Below, piece after piece: positions 31,099 through 44,000 of a stretch of 64,000 nucleotides of DNA. Under the pieces are notes generated by a model. The model was not told where the DNA came from, did no database searches, and worked only from the letters and a program-made list of their open reading frames with translations. A program made the position numbers and the translations under genes. Every line of letters begins with the position of its first letter. Positions within the stretch are counted from its first letter, which is position 1. The stretch comes from Chlorella sorokiniana (lineage: Eukaryota; Chlorophyta; Trebouxiophyceae; Chlorellales; Chlorellaceae), in NCBI GenBank assembly GCA_025917655.1, contig CP084618.1, positions 186,001 to 250,000 of the forward strand, given 5' to 3'.

Positions 31099-34000
31099 TC
31101 ACGCTGCGGCCGCTGCTGCTGCTGCTGCTGCTGTGGTGGCAGCTGCTGCTGCTGCTGCTGCTGCTGCTGTGGTGGCGGCGGCTGCTGTGGTGGCGGCGGC
31201 AGCGGCCCCCTCCCGCTCTTCAGGCGTGTACTCCGAAAGCAGGTCGGCAGCTGGCGGTACGGGCGCAGACGGCCGCTCCGGGACAGCGGGACCTCCGTAA
31301 TACTCGCTCTGTCGTTCGGGCACAGGCTCGGGCGGGGGAGCGCCAGGCAGCGGCGGCCGCTGTCCCTGCGCTGGCCGCCCCGCGCCGGCGGCACCCGCGG
31401 TCGGCATCCCCTGCTGGAGAGGGACGGGGTGCTCGGCCGCCTCCGCCTGCCCCTGCACCTGTCTGTGGCTTCTCCGTGGCTTCTCCTCCTCCTCCTGCGC
31501 CGCCGCCGCTTCATGCTGCTGGGGGCGGCCGCGCTGCCTGCCCCCGCCTGCCCCGGCTGCTGCAGCTCCTGCTTCATGCCAGGCGCCTGCTGCCCCTGCT
31601 CAGCCTCCGTCGCAGATTCTGGCGGCGGATGCAGCAGCCGCTCAGCCTCGGAAGGGGGCACGGCTGGTGCCGCGGCTGGTGCGGCCGCTGGCCGGGGCTC
31701 GGTGCTGGGTGGGTGCAGCGCCGCCGCTGGCGCCTGCTGCTGCTGCTGCTGCTGCTGCACGGGGGGCTGCGACTGCATCGCCAGCGCCGCCCCCGCCAGC
31801 TGGCCAGCCTCAGCGCCGCCCCCGCCCGCACATCGGCTGCCGGCTGCTGGGGCTGCTGGGGCGGCGGCGGCGGCGGCGGCGGCACTCCTGCCCGGACAGG
31901 CGCGGCGGCGGCGGCAGCCTCGTCTCCCACAGGGTTCAGCAAGAAGCGGGAGCCGCGGCCGCCGCGATGATGAGCCTGCCCGGCGCCGGGGGCAGGGGCT
32001 GCCGGCTCGGTAGCGGCGGGGAGGGCTGGCGGAGGCGGCTGGTGCGGCGGCGGGTGCCGGCCCTGCCGGCGCAGCATCCGGCTGCTGCGCCGGCGGCCCA
32101 GCCGGCGCCGGAGCCAGCGGCGCCCGCCGCCATCTGCGCTGTCTGCTGGCGGCAGCTGCCCCGCTTCTGCCTGTTCCACCCGCTCTGAGGCGCCGTCCAA
32201 TGCTCCTGCGGTGAAAGGGGGCGGATGGGCACGGCGGGTTGCGGCGGCGGAGAGAAAGGCGGCCAGGGAAGAAAGAACGCCAGATACACAAAGCACATAC
32301 ACTGGGGACCAGCTGCACCTCCACTTCAATGCCTGAAATGCTTGAAAGTAAACCAACAACAACAAATAGGCCAGAGGGATGAGCTCTATGCCCTGGCCCC
32401 GCCCACCCGGAGGATCCGCCAACGGCCCGGCTGCAGCTTGCGGGACGTCAGCCCCAAGCTGCGCCCCTTCTGTGGCGGCACTGGCCGTGGCCTGCTGCCG
32501 AGAGGCCACAGCCTGCGCCGCCCGAGCAGCCGTGCCGGCGCGCTGGGCAGCGGCCGCAGCGCGGGTGGCGGCCCGGGCGGCAGCTTCGCTGCCCGCCGCG
32601 GCTGCGGCCTGCTGCGCGGCGGCGGCCGCCGCCGCGGCAGCCTGCTGCGCTGCCGCTGCCACAGCCAGCAGCGTGGCGTTGCTGGCAAGGGCGGCTTGCC
32701 CCTCCGCCTCGTCGGCAGCAGCTTCTGCGGCAGCTTCTGCCCGCTCTCGGCAGGCCGCCGCAATGCGGGCAGCGGCGGCGGCGGCGGTCGCCGCCTGCCG
32801 CAACGCCTGCAGCGCTGCTGGGAGGCCGGAGACGGCGGCCGCCTCCTTTGCACGCGCCTCTGCGGCGGCCGCCCCGTCAGCGGCTCGCGAGGCTGCCGGG
32901 CAGTCGTGGGCCGTGGCAGCGGCGGCGGCGGCCGCCGCCTCCTCCGCCTCTGCAGCGGCGGCGGCCGCCGCCAGCCATGACGTCACCGCCGCCGCCACGC
33001 GCTGCGCCTCCGCCGCCGCCTGCGCCGCGGCAGCGGCCGCCGCCGGCGGCCGTGGGCGTGTTTGTTTGCGAACTGCGCGGCGGCGCCAGCGGCGGCGGAG
33101 GCGGCCCACGCGGCGGCGAGCGCGGCCCCAGCCGCCGCAGCGTCGCCCGCAGCATGCACGCTGGCAAGCGCCTCTTGGGCCGCCTCAGCTTGCAGCAGCG
33201 CCTGCTGCTCAGCTTCCGCCCTGCCGGCAGCAGCCTCTGCCGCCCTCAGGGCCTCTCCTTCCGCCGCTGCCGTCTCTCCCCCGCTGCCTCTGCCGCCCGC
33301 GGCGCCCCCGCTGCCGCATCCAGACCCGCAGCAGCGGCTGGCGCCGGCGCATCTGCTGCAGCCGCTGCTGCGGCGTCCTCGGCGCGCCGTTCCTCTGCAG
33401 CAGCCTCCCTGGCGGCTTCTGCTTCCCGTGCCAGCGCTGCAGCTGCAGCCCTCGCCGCCTCCTCTGCCTCACGCTCAGCCAGCGCTGCCACGGAAGCCAC
33501 CGCAGCCTCCTGCTCCAACAGCGCTGTCGCTGCGGCCTCGGCGGCGGCGGCCGCCGCCGCCGACGCACCCGCTCCTCGGCCTCTCCAACCGCAGCCGCCT
33601 GCTCGGCCAGCGCGGCCGCCGCCTCGACTTCCTCTTCTGTTGGCAAAGCCGCTGGGAAGCTGTGTCCCTCCTCTGCTCGATCCAGTGCTGCCGCCATCTC
33701 CTCTCGTGGCAAATCCATGTCAGTGGCGGCTGCGGCAGCCGCCTCCTCCCCGCCGCAGCGCGCCGCCGCCGCCGCCGCCTCTTCCCGCGCCAAGCGCTCC
33801 TGCTGAGCGGCCGCCTGCGCGCGGTCCGCCTGCCGCAGCTTGGAAGCAAAGAGCGCGTCCTGAGCATCGCGGATGGCGGCGGCGGCCGCCGCCGCCCGCG
33901 CGTCAGCGGCCGCCGCTGCATCTGCCGCCGCCGCAGCAGCAGCAGCACCTGGCGGCGGCAAGCTAGCTGCATGGGGTGGTTGGGCTGGTGGGGCGGCCGT

Positions 34001-37000
34001 GGGGGGGTGCTCAGAGTCGAGCGGCTGTGGGGGTTGTGGCTGCGACCCAGCGCTCTCCCTGGCTTGCCGCACCGCCTCTCGCGCCGCCTCCTCCTCCTCC
34101 CTCCGCCGCAGCTTCTCTTCCATCTCCTGCACCAGCCTTTCCAGCTGCTCCAGCCGCCGCAGCTCCTGCCGCCGCGCCTCCAGCCGCCCCGTCTCCTCAT
34201 CCGCTTGCTGCTGCCGCCGCCGCTCACCGCCCTGCTGCTGCTCAGCCACGTCGGCAGGATCTGCCGCAGCCGCCGCGGTTCCCTGGTCGGGCGGGGGGAG
34301 GCGGCGGCGCGGGAACGGCGGCGCCAGCTGCCTGCCCTTCCGCCGCCTGCTGCTTGAGCTGGACCTCAGGCAGCTGGGCCGGGCTGTGCACACCCTCTGC
34401 GCCCGCCTCAACTGCTGTCTCTTCGACGCCGGTCCCCCCCGCCTGGCCAGCCGCAGCAGCCTGTCGTTCCTCCTCCGTGTGTTGCCTGGCTGGCTGCCCC
34501 GCGGCCGCCTCGCTTGCAGCTACCTCGCGGGAACCTCCTGCGCCCTCCGCCGCCTCCGCCGCCACCGCTGCTGCCGCCGCTTCAAGGCTCGGCTGCTCGG
34601 CCGGCGCCTGCCCAGCCGCCGCAGCTCCAAGGCCCTCTGCAGGCTCCCCTGGGGGCTCCTCTGCCGCCGCCGCCGCCGCCGCCTCCGCCACCGCTGCCAG
34701 CTGGCCGGATTCTGCCGGCTTGCCAGCGGAGTCGGCAGCCAGGCCTTGCAGCAGCGCCTCAGAAGAGGGCAGGCCGGCGGCCCGTTCATACTCCAGGATC
34801 AAATCTTGCAGCTGCGGCAGGCGGGGGCATGGTGCGGGTGCCTGCGTCGGCGGGCTTGATTGCGCATGCCGAAAATGTGCGCTGTTTGCTACTCAAGGGC
34901 CTAGCAATCGTGGGCCCACTGTGTGCCATTCTGAGGTGTCGCCAACAGGCAGAGACGGACCCGGGGCAGAATGGGTGCATTCAAACAAGCGGCGGCACCG
35001 CTCTGCGGCGCAGCATGCGCGCCATGGTCAGCCCAGCATGCACAGCACGGCGGCCGCACCTGGAGCAGCAGCGGGGCCAAGCCTTCCTTGTACGGCGCCC
35101 AGGAGGCCGCAGAGTAGGCGGGGGCCGGGAGGGCTGCACGCGGCGGGGTGGCGCACACAAACCGCTCGAGCATCTCTCAACGCTGGGTGCACACCAGTCG
35201 GTTGGTGCGACCCGGATGGCCCTGCTTGCCCGCCGGACAGCAACCAGGGGCAAGCAGGGATTCTTCGCTCCCTGCAGAACCACCGCGGCCTTTTTCCCAA
35301 CAACAACCAACAGCCCACGGCAGCGCTCCGACACCGTTGCCCCAGACCCCCACCTGCTGTGTTTCGATGCCGTTTCGCCGCCGCCGCCGCCGAGGGTGGG
35401 CGCCGCCGCCGACGGGCCCGAGGGGTTCCAGGCGGGGGTGGGGCAGCCCACAGTGCTGCTGGATGCTCCGAGCCGCGCCCTCCTGCACAACGCAGAAGCA
35501 CGTCAAGACTCCGGGCAGCCGCGCGTGCGGCAGGCAACCTGGCCCACCAGTTCCCTTCAATTGGCGGGAGCGGCACAGCCGTAATGAAGTGGAAATGCGA
35601 GCGGGCAGCAGCGGCGGCTGGGCGTGGCACTGCGGAAACCGCAGGCGGCCTCTGCTCAGCTTCCGGCGGCCTGGCTTGCAGGGCGCAGCCAGCGAGCGAG
35701 GGGCGGCGGGCTGGCGGGAGCGGCGGCAGGGTGGCTCACTGGGTCGGCCAGCAGGGCGGAGTGGTGCAGGCGCAGCACGCGGGCGGGCAGAGCGGCGTCC
35801 CAGTGCGCCATGGCGGCATGGTGGCCTGCCCAGTGGCTGGCCAGGTCTGCAGGGGGCGGGAAGACAGGGAGGTGAGAGTGTGTGTGTGTGTGGGGGGGGG
35901 TTCAAGGAGGCGGGAAGAAAGGGAGGGGAGTGAAAGCCAGGACCGTGAGGGCCAGGCGGCAGCCCAGGAAAGAAAGAAAAGCGGGCAAGTCCTCGTCACC
36001 GTGCCGTTCCTGCAGCCCGGCCAGCTTCCTCCAGTTTGCTCCGCAGCTGCTGCGCCAACAGGCTCCCGACTTCCTTGTCCCCCCCCTCCCCTTTGCTTTG
36101 CCTCAGCTCACCGGTCAGGTTGAAGTTCCAGGGGGCAGCTGCGGGGCGCGTCGCCTGCTGGAAAGCGGAGAGCGCGGCGGCGGCGGGGTGCCGCACGGCA
36201 TGCAGCAGGCAGGCGGAGGGCAGCAGGGCTGCAGCCAGGCCCAGCTGCGCGGCGTTGGGCAGGCTCTGCAGGGGGGAAAGAGCGGGGGCGGGGGCGGCGG
36301 CTGCAAGGGTCAGGGCCCGAGGGCGGGTGCCGAGCTACCCCCGACTGGGGCAGCTTTGACAGGACGGCCCAGCAGCAGGCCAGCCAGCAAGGAAACCTTG
36401 CAGTTCTCGCTTGCATGCATCGACACCAACATACAAACACAACATACAGCAGTGACCACCCACCGAGTCAACCACCCATGCCGCTCCGCCGCCGCCGCCC
36501 GCCCCCGCTGATACTCCCCCGAAGCTCCGCCAGGCGAGCGGCGGGCACGCTGCCGTTAGCGGCTGCACAGGGGGCGGCGCACGGGGGCAGCCAGGAGGGA
36601 CCATCAGGGAAAGGAGTGCTGCTGGCGCGGCCGCCACGGGCCCAACTCCTGCCCCACTCCCAGCCCAACCGTGCTGAACCTTGTGCAGACCCGCCGCCAT
36701 ACCCACATTTCACAACTCTCCTCACATACTTGCCTGGCAGGAAGAAGATTCACAGAAGCACAGCAGCCCCCCAAAGAATGCACACACCAGCATCACACCA
36801 CACCACACACCTGCGTCTCGCTGCAGCGCATCCAGCAGGCGAGGCAGGGGGAGCGAGGTCCAACGTTGGAAACGCCGGGCAGGCTGCAGGAGGGGCGGGC
36901 AGGGGCAGCAGGGGGCGGGTGGGACGGCGAGATCGCGGGGAGCGACGGAAGCGCAGCCGAGAAGCGGCGGCAGGCGGCAAAAGGGGTGTGGCGTTGCGGT

Positions 37001-38862
37001 TCAGTCGCAGGGCGGGGAAGGGCAGCCGGCACAGCAGCCTCCAGGGGCTGGTTGGAAGATGGCGAGGTGGGAGGCCGTGGGCGCAAGGGCAGCGACTGCA
37101 CAGCCTGGCCGACGCAGGGCTGCTGCAAGGCAGCACGGGTGCGGCACGACAGCTGGGCATGTGCTCTGCCAGGAAGAACAGGAGTGTGTGTTTGGAGGGG
37201 GAGAGGAGATGGTCACACCACACACTCCATCAGTGCGCACTCCAGCAGTGCGCAGCAAGCCAGTGCAGAAGCAAGGGCGGGGAAAAAGCAGAGAAACGGA
37301 GGGATGGAGGGAGAAAGAACCGCCCTCACCTCAGCAAGGCCTGCTGCACCAGGGTGGCGCCGCTGCGGGGCAGGCCGACAACGAGGATGGGACGAGGCTC
37401 CAGGGCTGCACCGCCAGCAGCGCCAGCGGCTGCCGCAGCCAGCGTCACCTCGCCGCCTGGAAAGGCGGGCGGAGCGCGGCGCTGCAACCACGCCTGCAGC
37501 CGCTGCAGCGCGCGCAGCGCCGCGCCAGAGCCGCCGATGCCATCTCCGGCGGCTGCTGGCGCCGGGAACAGGGCGCGCATGCGCTGCAGCTGCTCGGCGG
37601 CTTCCTCGTGGCTGTACCGTGGTGCGGGACCGTGCAGCTGCTTGGCGCGCAGCAGCGCGGCCCAGGCCTCGACATACTTCCTGCATGGGGGAGGGGGAGG
37701 CAGCTGAGTATGAAGGAGAAACTCTCTAAAGATGTGCATGGCGTCAGGGCAGGGGCCCAGCCACACTGGCGATGCCCACACATCGCAGACAGTCAGCAGG
37801 CAGAAACATGCAGCGCCTGTCCAGCCGGGGGTCGCCCGGCTGTGCTGTGAGTGCGGGTTTGACAGCATGCTTGCGTGTGCTTGCCTGCGGGCGTGCAGGC
37901 CGCGGTGCAGCGCGTAGAAGAGGGGGAAGGCGCGGCTGGGGGAAGCCGCGCAGCCAGGGGCAGGGCGACGCGTCGCCGCCGCCGTCGCCCGCCGCCGCCG
38001 CAGCAGCAGCTGCCTCGTCGTCCTCCGCTCCTGCCGCGCCTGCTGTGCCTGCTGCACCTGCTTCCAGCACGGCGCTGCAGCGCTGCAGCTCCTCCAGAAG
38101 CTCGTCGCTGGGGCTGCCCAGCTGGCCCACTGCTGCGACGTAGGTGGCGGCATCGCTGAGCGCGGCGGCGGCGGCGGGCAGCGGCTCCAGCACCTCTGCC
38201 GCCGCCGCCTCCCGGCCCAGGGCGTGCAGCAGGCGTGCAGCGCGCAGCAGGCGGCCGAGCACCCAGCGCTGCAGGGCGCGGGCGTGGGGCGCGGCAGCGG
38301 GCGCAGTGCCGGCGCCGGGCAGCGCCTGGCGCAGCAGCAGCGGCAGCGAGGCCTGGGCGGCCGCCGCTGCCGCATCGCCGCGGCCAAGCTGCTCGAGCAG
38401 GCGGCCGCGCTCCAGAATCAAAGCCCCGCGGAAAACAGGGGAGCTGGCCACGGAAGCAGCGAGGGCTAGCGCTTCGAGAGCTGTCCCCGCTGCGACTGCG
38501 GCGGACGGTTCGTCGCCAGCCCCATGCGCCAAAGTTACCGCCTCCGCAGCCTTCACCAGGGCAAAGTCGTCGCCGCCAGAGCGTACCGCTTGCTGCAGAT
38601 CCGCCAGTGCGGCGGCGAGGCCTGGTTGACTAACAGGCGCGCCGCTGCCACCCGCAGGCAGGGACCCGCTGGCGGCGGCAGTGCCGCTCGGGGGCGCAAC
38701 ACCGGGCGCACCCTCGGGAGCCACCTGCGAAATGGTCAGTGGAATCAGCCAGCGGCACGCAAACCAACAGCGATCGCTTGCAGGCAAACCCTGCCAACCG
38801 CCCACCCTCACCTGGGCTGCTAGCAAGGCAGATACCAGAAGCCAGCATTGTAACCAGTGCAT
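31099..38862 (-). CDS. Secretory TPR/sulfotransferase fused to long Ala-rich coiled-coil and membrane region
   Basis: The start at 38862 gives a signal peptide (MHWLQCWLLVSALLAAQ) and a phase-0 GT intron. An Ala-rich helical region resembling TPRs follows (about 38700-37890), then KYVEAWAALLRAK and the PAPS-binding P-loop PRPILVVGLPRSGATLVQQA (about 37390). Further on come LLHAVRHPAAAALSAF (3'-phosphate loop), WAGHHAAMAHWDAALPARVL, and a C-terminal AASWAPYKEGLAPLLLQ (about 35070), as in tyrosylprotein-type sulfotransferases of the Golgi lumen. That exon joins in phase 0 to LQDLILEYERAAGLPSSEAL (about 34820). It leads into more than 700 residues of Ala/Glu/Gln coiled coil, two hydrophobic segments (IPLAYLLLLVYFQAF, YVLCVSGVLSSLAAF; about 32400-32270) and a Pro/Gln-rich tail ending at 31099. 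The second half has no ATG near its start, so one gene is favoured over two. One intron has a GC donor (37884-37883). The final frame near 31450 is uncertain. Confidence 0.6.
31111..31170 (+). repeat. CTG/CAG trinucleotide repeat in coding sequence
   Basis: Two interrupted runs of CTG lie at the 3' end of the minus-strand gene. They encode poly-Ala in the chosen frame and poly-Gln in the neighbouring one. Length variation between strains is likely. Confidence 0.85.
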
Positions 38863-39359
38863 CGGAAAGCAGAGGGCCGGCTACAGGCCGACTTCAGCGG
38901 CACTGGCCAGAAGCACAGCTGGTGCAGACCCAAGAGCCTTCCCCTTTCTACGATGTGCTCATTTCTCTACAAGCAATCCGGCGAACTATAACAACACATC
39001 ACGCATCCGTGCTTCGTTTGTGTGCCAGCTTGGACTGGGCTTGCAAGCGCTTGCCGGCCTTACCTGCGTCTGGGTTTGGGCCTGCCGCCCTGCATCCCTT
39101 CCTTTGCATTGTTTGTACTTTGTATCTGCTCACTGACCTCTGACCTCTAAGGTTCGGTTTGCCCAGCTCGAAACCGCTCTATCGGCTGAGCGCTTCTTCA
39201 AAGGCGAAATCATTACCAGGATGAGGGGCTCATCCTGAAAATCACTGCAGTTGACGGTTTCAAGCAGCGGGTGCCAGCAGCGGCGGCAGCGTTACCGCTG
39301 CTCTCTGTTCCCTGGCCTGGCACTTCTGAGCACACCTCTGCGCACAGCTCGTGGCAAGC
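38863..39359. promoter_or_regulatory. Shared region between divergent genes, partly duplicated elsewhere
   Basis: These 497 bp separate the ATG of the sulfotransferase gene (-) from an ATG on the plus strand at 39360, so a two-way promoter is possible. The segment from about 39015 into the plus-strand start codon (to about 39390) recurs at about 47085-47465. Shared landmarks are CCAGCTTGGACTGGGCTTGC, AGGTTCGGT, CTGCAGTTGACGG and GTGGCAAGCATGGGAGA. In both places a plus-strand gene starts at this ATGGGAGA. Confidence 0.6.
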
Positions 39360-40681
39360 ATGGGAGATACAGCCATGGAGCCACCAAGGGCGGCGCCGGA
39401 GTCACCTGGAGGCTCAGCGCTGAGCCAGTGCAAGCGCACCTTCAAACGCCCTCCAGACCCACGACATGCGTGCTGTGGTCACAACGCTGCTCTGCCCACT
39501 CCTATCGCCACTGCTGGAAGATGTTTCCCAACCGCTGCATGGCATCTGGTCCGTGCAGTGAACGGCAGCTGGGCCCATCTGCGGCAGCGCGGGCACGCTG
39601 CCGCCAACGCTGCCGCCGACGCTGCCGCGCTTTGGCTGCGCCGCGCCGCCCCTCCTGCGGACACGCCTGCAGGCGCAGCCTTCGCTTGCGCCGCGCTGTC
39701 CGCTGCAGCGATGAGGCGGCGCTGCGGCGGTTGAGGGGCGGCTGGGGGTGCAGCTGATGCCCGGGGCCTCGGGAGCGCCGCTGCCCGGGCCAGGTGAGGG
39801 TGATGCGCCGCTGCCGCAGCTGAAGGGGGAGCCCCCTGCTGGCTGCCGCTGCCCCGCGCATGCGCAGCGGTGCTGCACTGCGCGGCGTTTCCCGTGCTTG
39901 AGCTTGCACCTGCCAATGCTCTGCCGGCACTTGTTGGAGCCATGGCCTGCGCCCCAGCTCTGATGAGCCTCGGTCTGCGGCGTGGGCCCCCGAAACACCA
40001 CTTCCGCGCACGCATCCAATCGCAGCACCCAGCGCCAATGTCCAGCCTTGCAAGCAGCCTTCGCAACCCTCAAGCTCCTTGGCAGCGTGCCAGCCGAGCT
40101 GGCGGCGAGCGGGAGGCGGCTCAGGAGCTGGCAGCTGAGCTGGTGCTGCCGGTGAGCTGCCGCTGCTCCGGTCAACAATCGGACACCTGGACAGCCAGCG
40201 TATCGAGCAGGGGGAGCTTTGCTTGGTTTCGGCACATGCCCCTCCTGCCCACACTGCATCACTGCATGCAGTGGCGGTGCGCACCGCCACCCCTCCCCTC
40301 TCCCTGAGGTCCGGCTGGCGCCACTCAACGGATGCTGCAGGGCAGCGCCAGCGAGGACGACGCTTCAGAGTTTTTGGCCCTCACGCGGCAGCTGGCCCTC
40401 TCCTCCGCTTTTGGAGCGGTGCAGTGCGGCTCTGGGCGGCGCCTGGGCGCCACGCCACGCCAGCGCTGGCAGCCCCTGCAGGCACCTCTGCGGCAGGAGC
40501 GGCGGGGGATGCCGCAGCGGCGGCCTCCCTTGCCGCCCCAGATGCTGTGCTGCTGGCTCGTTTCCAGGACGAGCACTTCTGCGCAGCTTCCAGATGGAGT
40601 GTCCTCCTGTGGCAGCGCTGCGTCCTGCCAGCGTGTGCTCCAGGGGCAATGCCGTGGCTACTTTCCCCTCGGTGGAAATGA
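39360..40681 (+). pseudogene. Unrecognised plus-strand gene with broken frames
   Basis: The ATG at 39360 gives MGDTAMEPPRAAPESPGG. Downstream, short segments have a natural, helix-rich composition but sit in different frames: MRAVVTTLLCPLLSPLLEDV (about 39465-39525), AAFATLKLLGSVPAELAASG (about 40055-40115), SEDDASEFLALTRQLALSSA (about 40348-40408) and LLARFQDEHFCAASRWSVLL (about 40550-40610). The spacing of Leu-rich helices hints at a HEAT/ARM-like repeat protein, but this is weak. Either several introns and base errors hide a real gene, or this is decaying. The open frame on the opposite strand (39414-40328) looks like a shadow. Confidence 0.35.
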
Positions 40682-41043
40682 TGGTTTGCGGCATCGCCAG
40701 TTATTAATTTTGGGCGAATTGTTATTTTCTTGCGTGAAAGTGCCTGCACCCTTCTGTTTTTAAAATCCAGTGCGCTCCGCCGGCAGGGATCGGGTTTTCG
40801 CGTATGCCGCTGTGCAGAAATACATGGCGGATGTATAACACCGAAATAATAATCTTTAGCAATGTATAATTGGAGCATTGGTGAGGTACTCTGCAAGGAC
40901 ACGTGTCCACGTGTGGACACGAAACACACGCGGCCAGGGAAGGCGCCAAGCACTCATTTACCTCGTCCTGCGTGGCTTCACCTAGAATTGGCTGCATTTG
41001 CGTGCTTAAGCATCGACCTGGCCTTTTAAGCGCACCAGCGCTG
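40682..41043. other. AT-richer intergenic region
   Basis: This upstream flank of the glycoprotein gene is noticeably AT-richer (TTATTAATTTTGGGCG, AACACCGAAATAATAATC). It contains ACACGTGTCC and CACGTGTGGA, overlapping CACGTG G-box-like hexamers near 40900-40915. These could be binding sites for bZIP or bHLH factors; this is an inference. Confidence 0.4.
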
Positions 41044-44000
41044 ATGGCGCCGACAGGGGGCGTCTCAATCGTCACGCGTGCCTGGCTTTTGTTTGGAATT
41101 TTGCTTCTTGGTGAGAAATAGTGATTTTTGAAGATGCGCCGTTCCTGAAACACCGTGTCACCACCCTGTTGTGGCTTGCCATCTGTGGGTGAAGCGTTCA
41201 CGCGGGCCCGCTCCCTCGGACTCGCTCCCTCGGCCTCTGTCTATCGGCTGTAGCAATGCTTACGAGGTGGGCCGTCATGAAGCGGCCTGCTCGTGACGTT
41301 GGGTTGTCCTTCCCGCGTCCCTTGCAGCGCCCCACCTCGTACGCGCTGAGGACACTGGATACACTGGGGGTTTAGTGGCCACATCAGCAGGTGATTGACA
41401 ATGCTGCAGCCTACCGGGAGGCGAGTTGCCACCCCACCCCAGCTGGTTTGGATGGATGTGCGGCACCGCTGGCGGCAGCCGGGCAGCAGCTGTCTCGCTG
41501 CTTGCCCCCCACACCCTGTACTACAAATCTTGACACTGACCCCCATCCCCCTTCATCCCCCCCCCCCCCCCCACCCACACCACCATATACCCAATGTGTA
41601 TGCAGGCGACTACTCGCTGTCCACCGCGGGCCGGAAGCTGAGAACCTACTCGTGCGCCTACTCCTGCCACGACAACTGCGCCAAGTGCACTCAAGCTCGA
41701 CTGGTGGGTGGAAACCTGGAGGTCACCGTCGACCTCACCAGGTGCAAGTCGACGGGCATCAGCTGGATATGCTGCCGCGGGAGCAAGGTCGGCGGCTCCT
41801 ACACCGGCGCATGCACGCTGGGCTCCGGCGACTGCACAGCTTCCAGCGGCACTCCTGACTACGAACTAAGCAAGGCCAAGTGTGAGGATGATATCACGAC
41901 GGCAACCTTCACAGTCCCCGCCTCAGCAACCTACCTCAAAATCCAGACCCACGACGGCCGCGCCGACGGAAACATCAACTGCAACTACCAGTACTGCTGC
42001 GGCGGCAGCAGTGGCTGCGGCGGCAGCGGCGTGTGCCAGCAGGAAATAAACCTGTCGTATTGTCCGAGACCAAGGCCGCCTCCGCCCTCGCCGCCGCCCA
42101 GGCCCCCTCCGCCCTCGCCGCCGCCCAGGCCCTCCTCCCTCGCCGCCGCCCCGCCCCCTCCGCCCTCGCCCCCGCCCAGGCCCCCTCCGCCCTCGCCGCC
42201 GCCCCCCCCCCTCCGCCCTCGCCGCCGCCCAGGCCCTCCGCCCTCACCCCCGCCCAGGCCCCCTCCGCCCTCGCCCCCGCCCAGGCCGCCTCCGCCCTCG
42301 CCCCCGCCCAGGCCCCCTCCGCCCTCGCCCCCGCCCAGCCCTCCTCCACCCTCGCCGCCACCCAGGCCGCCTCCACCCTCCCCGCCACCCAGCCCTCCTC
42401 CACCCTCCCCGCCACCCAGCCCACCCCGTCTCCACCGCCCAGCCCTCCACCCTCTCCGCCTCCCAGCCCACCTCCGCCCTCTCCACCACCCAGCCCACCC
42501 CCCGCCCTCTCCACCACCCAACCCACCCCCGTCTCCGCCGCCCCGTCCTCCACCCTCTCCGCCTCCCAGCCCACCTCCACCCTCTCCACCACCCAGCCAA
42601 CCCCGTCTCCACCGCCCAGCCCTCCACCCTCTCCGCCTCCCAGCCCACCTCCACCCTCTCCACCACCCAGCCCACCCCCGCCCTCTCCACCACCCAACCC
42701 ACCCCGTCTCCGCCGCCCCGTCCTCCACCCTCTCCGCCTCCCAGCCCACCTCCACCCTCTCCACCACCCAGCCCACCCCCGTCTCCACCGCCCAGCCCTC
42801 CACCCTCTCCGCCTCCCAGCCCACCTCCACCCTCTCCACCACCCAGCCCACCCCCGCCCTCTCCACCACCCAACCCACCCCCGTCTCCGCCGCCCCGTCC
42901 TCCACCCTCTCCGCCTCCCAGCCCACCTCCACCCTCTCCACCACCCAGCCCACCCCGTCTCCACCGCCCAGCCCTCCACCCTCTCCGCCTCCCAGCCCAC
43001 CTCCACCCTCTCCACCACCCAGCCCACCCCCGTCTCCGCCGCCCAGCCCTCCACCCTCCCCGCCTCCCAGCCCACCTCCGCCCTCCCCACCACCCAACCC
43101 ACCTCCGTCTCCGCCGCCCAACCCTCCACCCTCTCCGCCACCCAGCCCACCCCCGCCCTCCCCACCACCCAACCCACCCCCGTCTCCGCCGCCCCGTCCT
43201 CCACCATCTCCGCCTCCCAGCCCACCTCCACCCTCTCCACCACCCAGCCCACCCCCGCCCTCCCCACCACCCAACCCACCTCCACCCTCTCCACCACCCA
43301 GCCCACCCCGTCTCCGCCGCCCAACCCTCCACCCTCTCCGCCACCCAGCCCACCCCCGCCCTCCCCACCACCCAACCCACCCCGTCTCCGCCGCCCGTCC
43401 TCCACCATCTCCGCCTCCCAGCCCACCTCCACCCTCTCCACCACCCAGCCCACCCCCGCCCTCCCCAACACCCAACCCACCTCCACCCTCTCCACCACCC
43501 AGCCCACCCCCGCCCTCCCCACCACCCAACCCACCCCCGTCTCCGCCGCCCAGCCCGCCTCCCTCTCCGCCGCCCAGCCCACCTCCACCCTCCCCGCCAC
43601 CCAACCCACCCCCGTCTCCGCCGCCCAGCCCTCCACCCTCTCCGCCGCCCAGCCCACCTCCACCCTCCCCGCCACCATCACCCAGACCTCCTCTCCCGCC
43701 GCTCGGGCCCGGCGCTGTTAGTCCACCGCCCCCAAGCCCAAGCCGCGGCCTCCGCCCCCAAGCCCAAGCCGCGGCCTCCGCCCCCAAGCCCAAGCCAAGC
43801 CCTCCGCCGCCCAAGCCCAAGCCGCGGCCTCCGCCTCCCAAGCCCAAGCCGCGGCCTCCGCCCCCAAGCCCAAGCCGCGGCCTCCGCCTCCCAAGCCCAA
43901 GCCGCGGCCTCCGCCGCCCAAGCCCAAGCCAAGCCCTCCGCCGCCCAAGCCCAGGCCGCGGCCTCCGCCGCCAAGCCCAAGCCGCGGCCTCCGCCGCCCA

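Noticed and set aside
39414-40328. 304-codon minus-strand open frame
   Set aside because: Composition looks random and no motif is seen. Helix-rich segments on the plus strand look more real.
42060-43700. CRISPR-like array
   Set aside because: The repeats are contiguous and coding, with no regular unique spacers.
41975-43847. Very long open frames on the minus strand (Gly/Trp/Val-rich)
   Set aside because: They are the antisense of the Pro-rich coding repeat; GC-rich repeats lack stops on both strands. No start context, splice signal or domain supports them.
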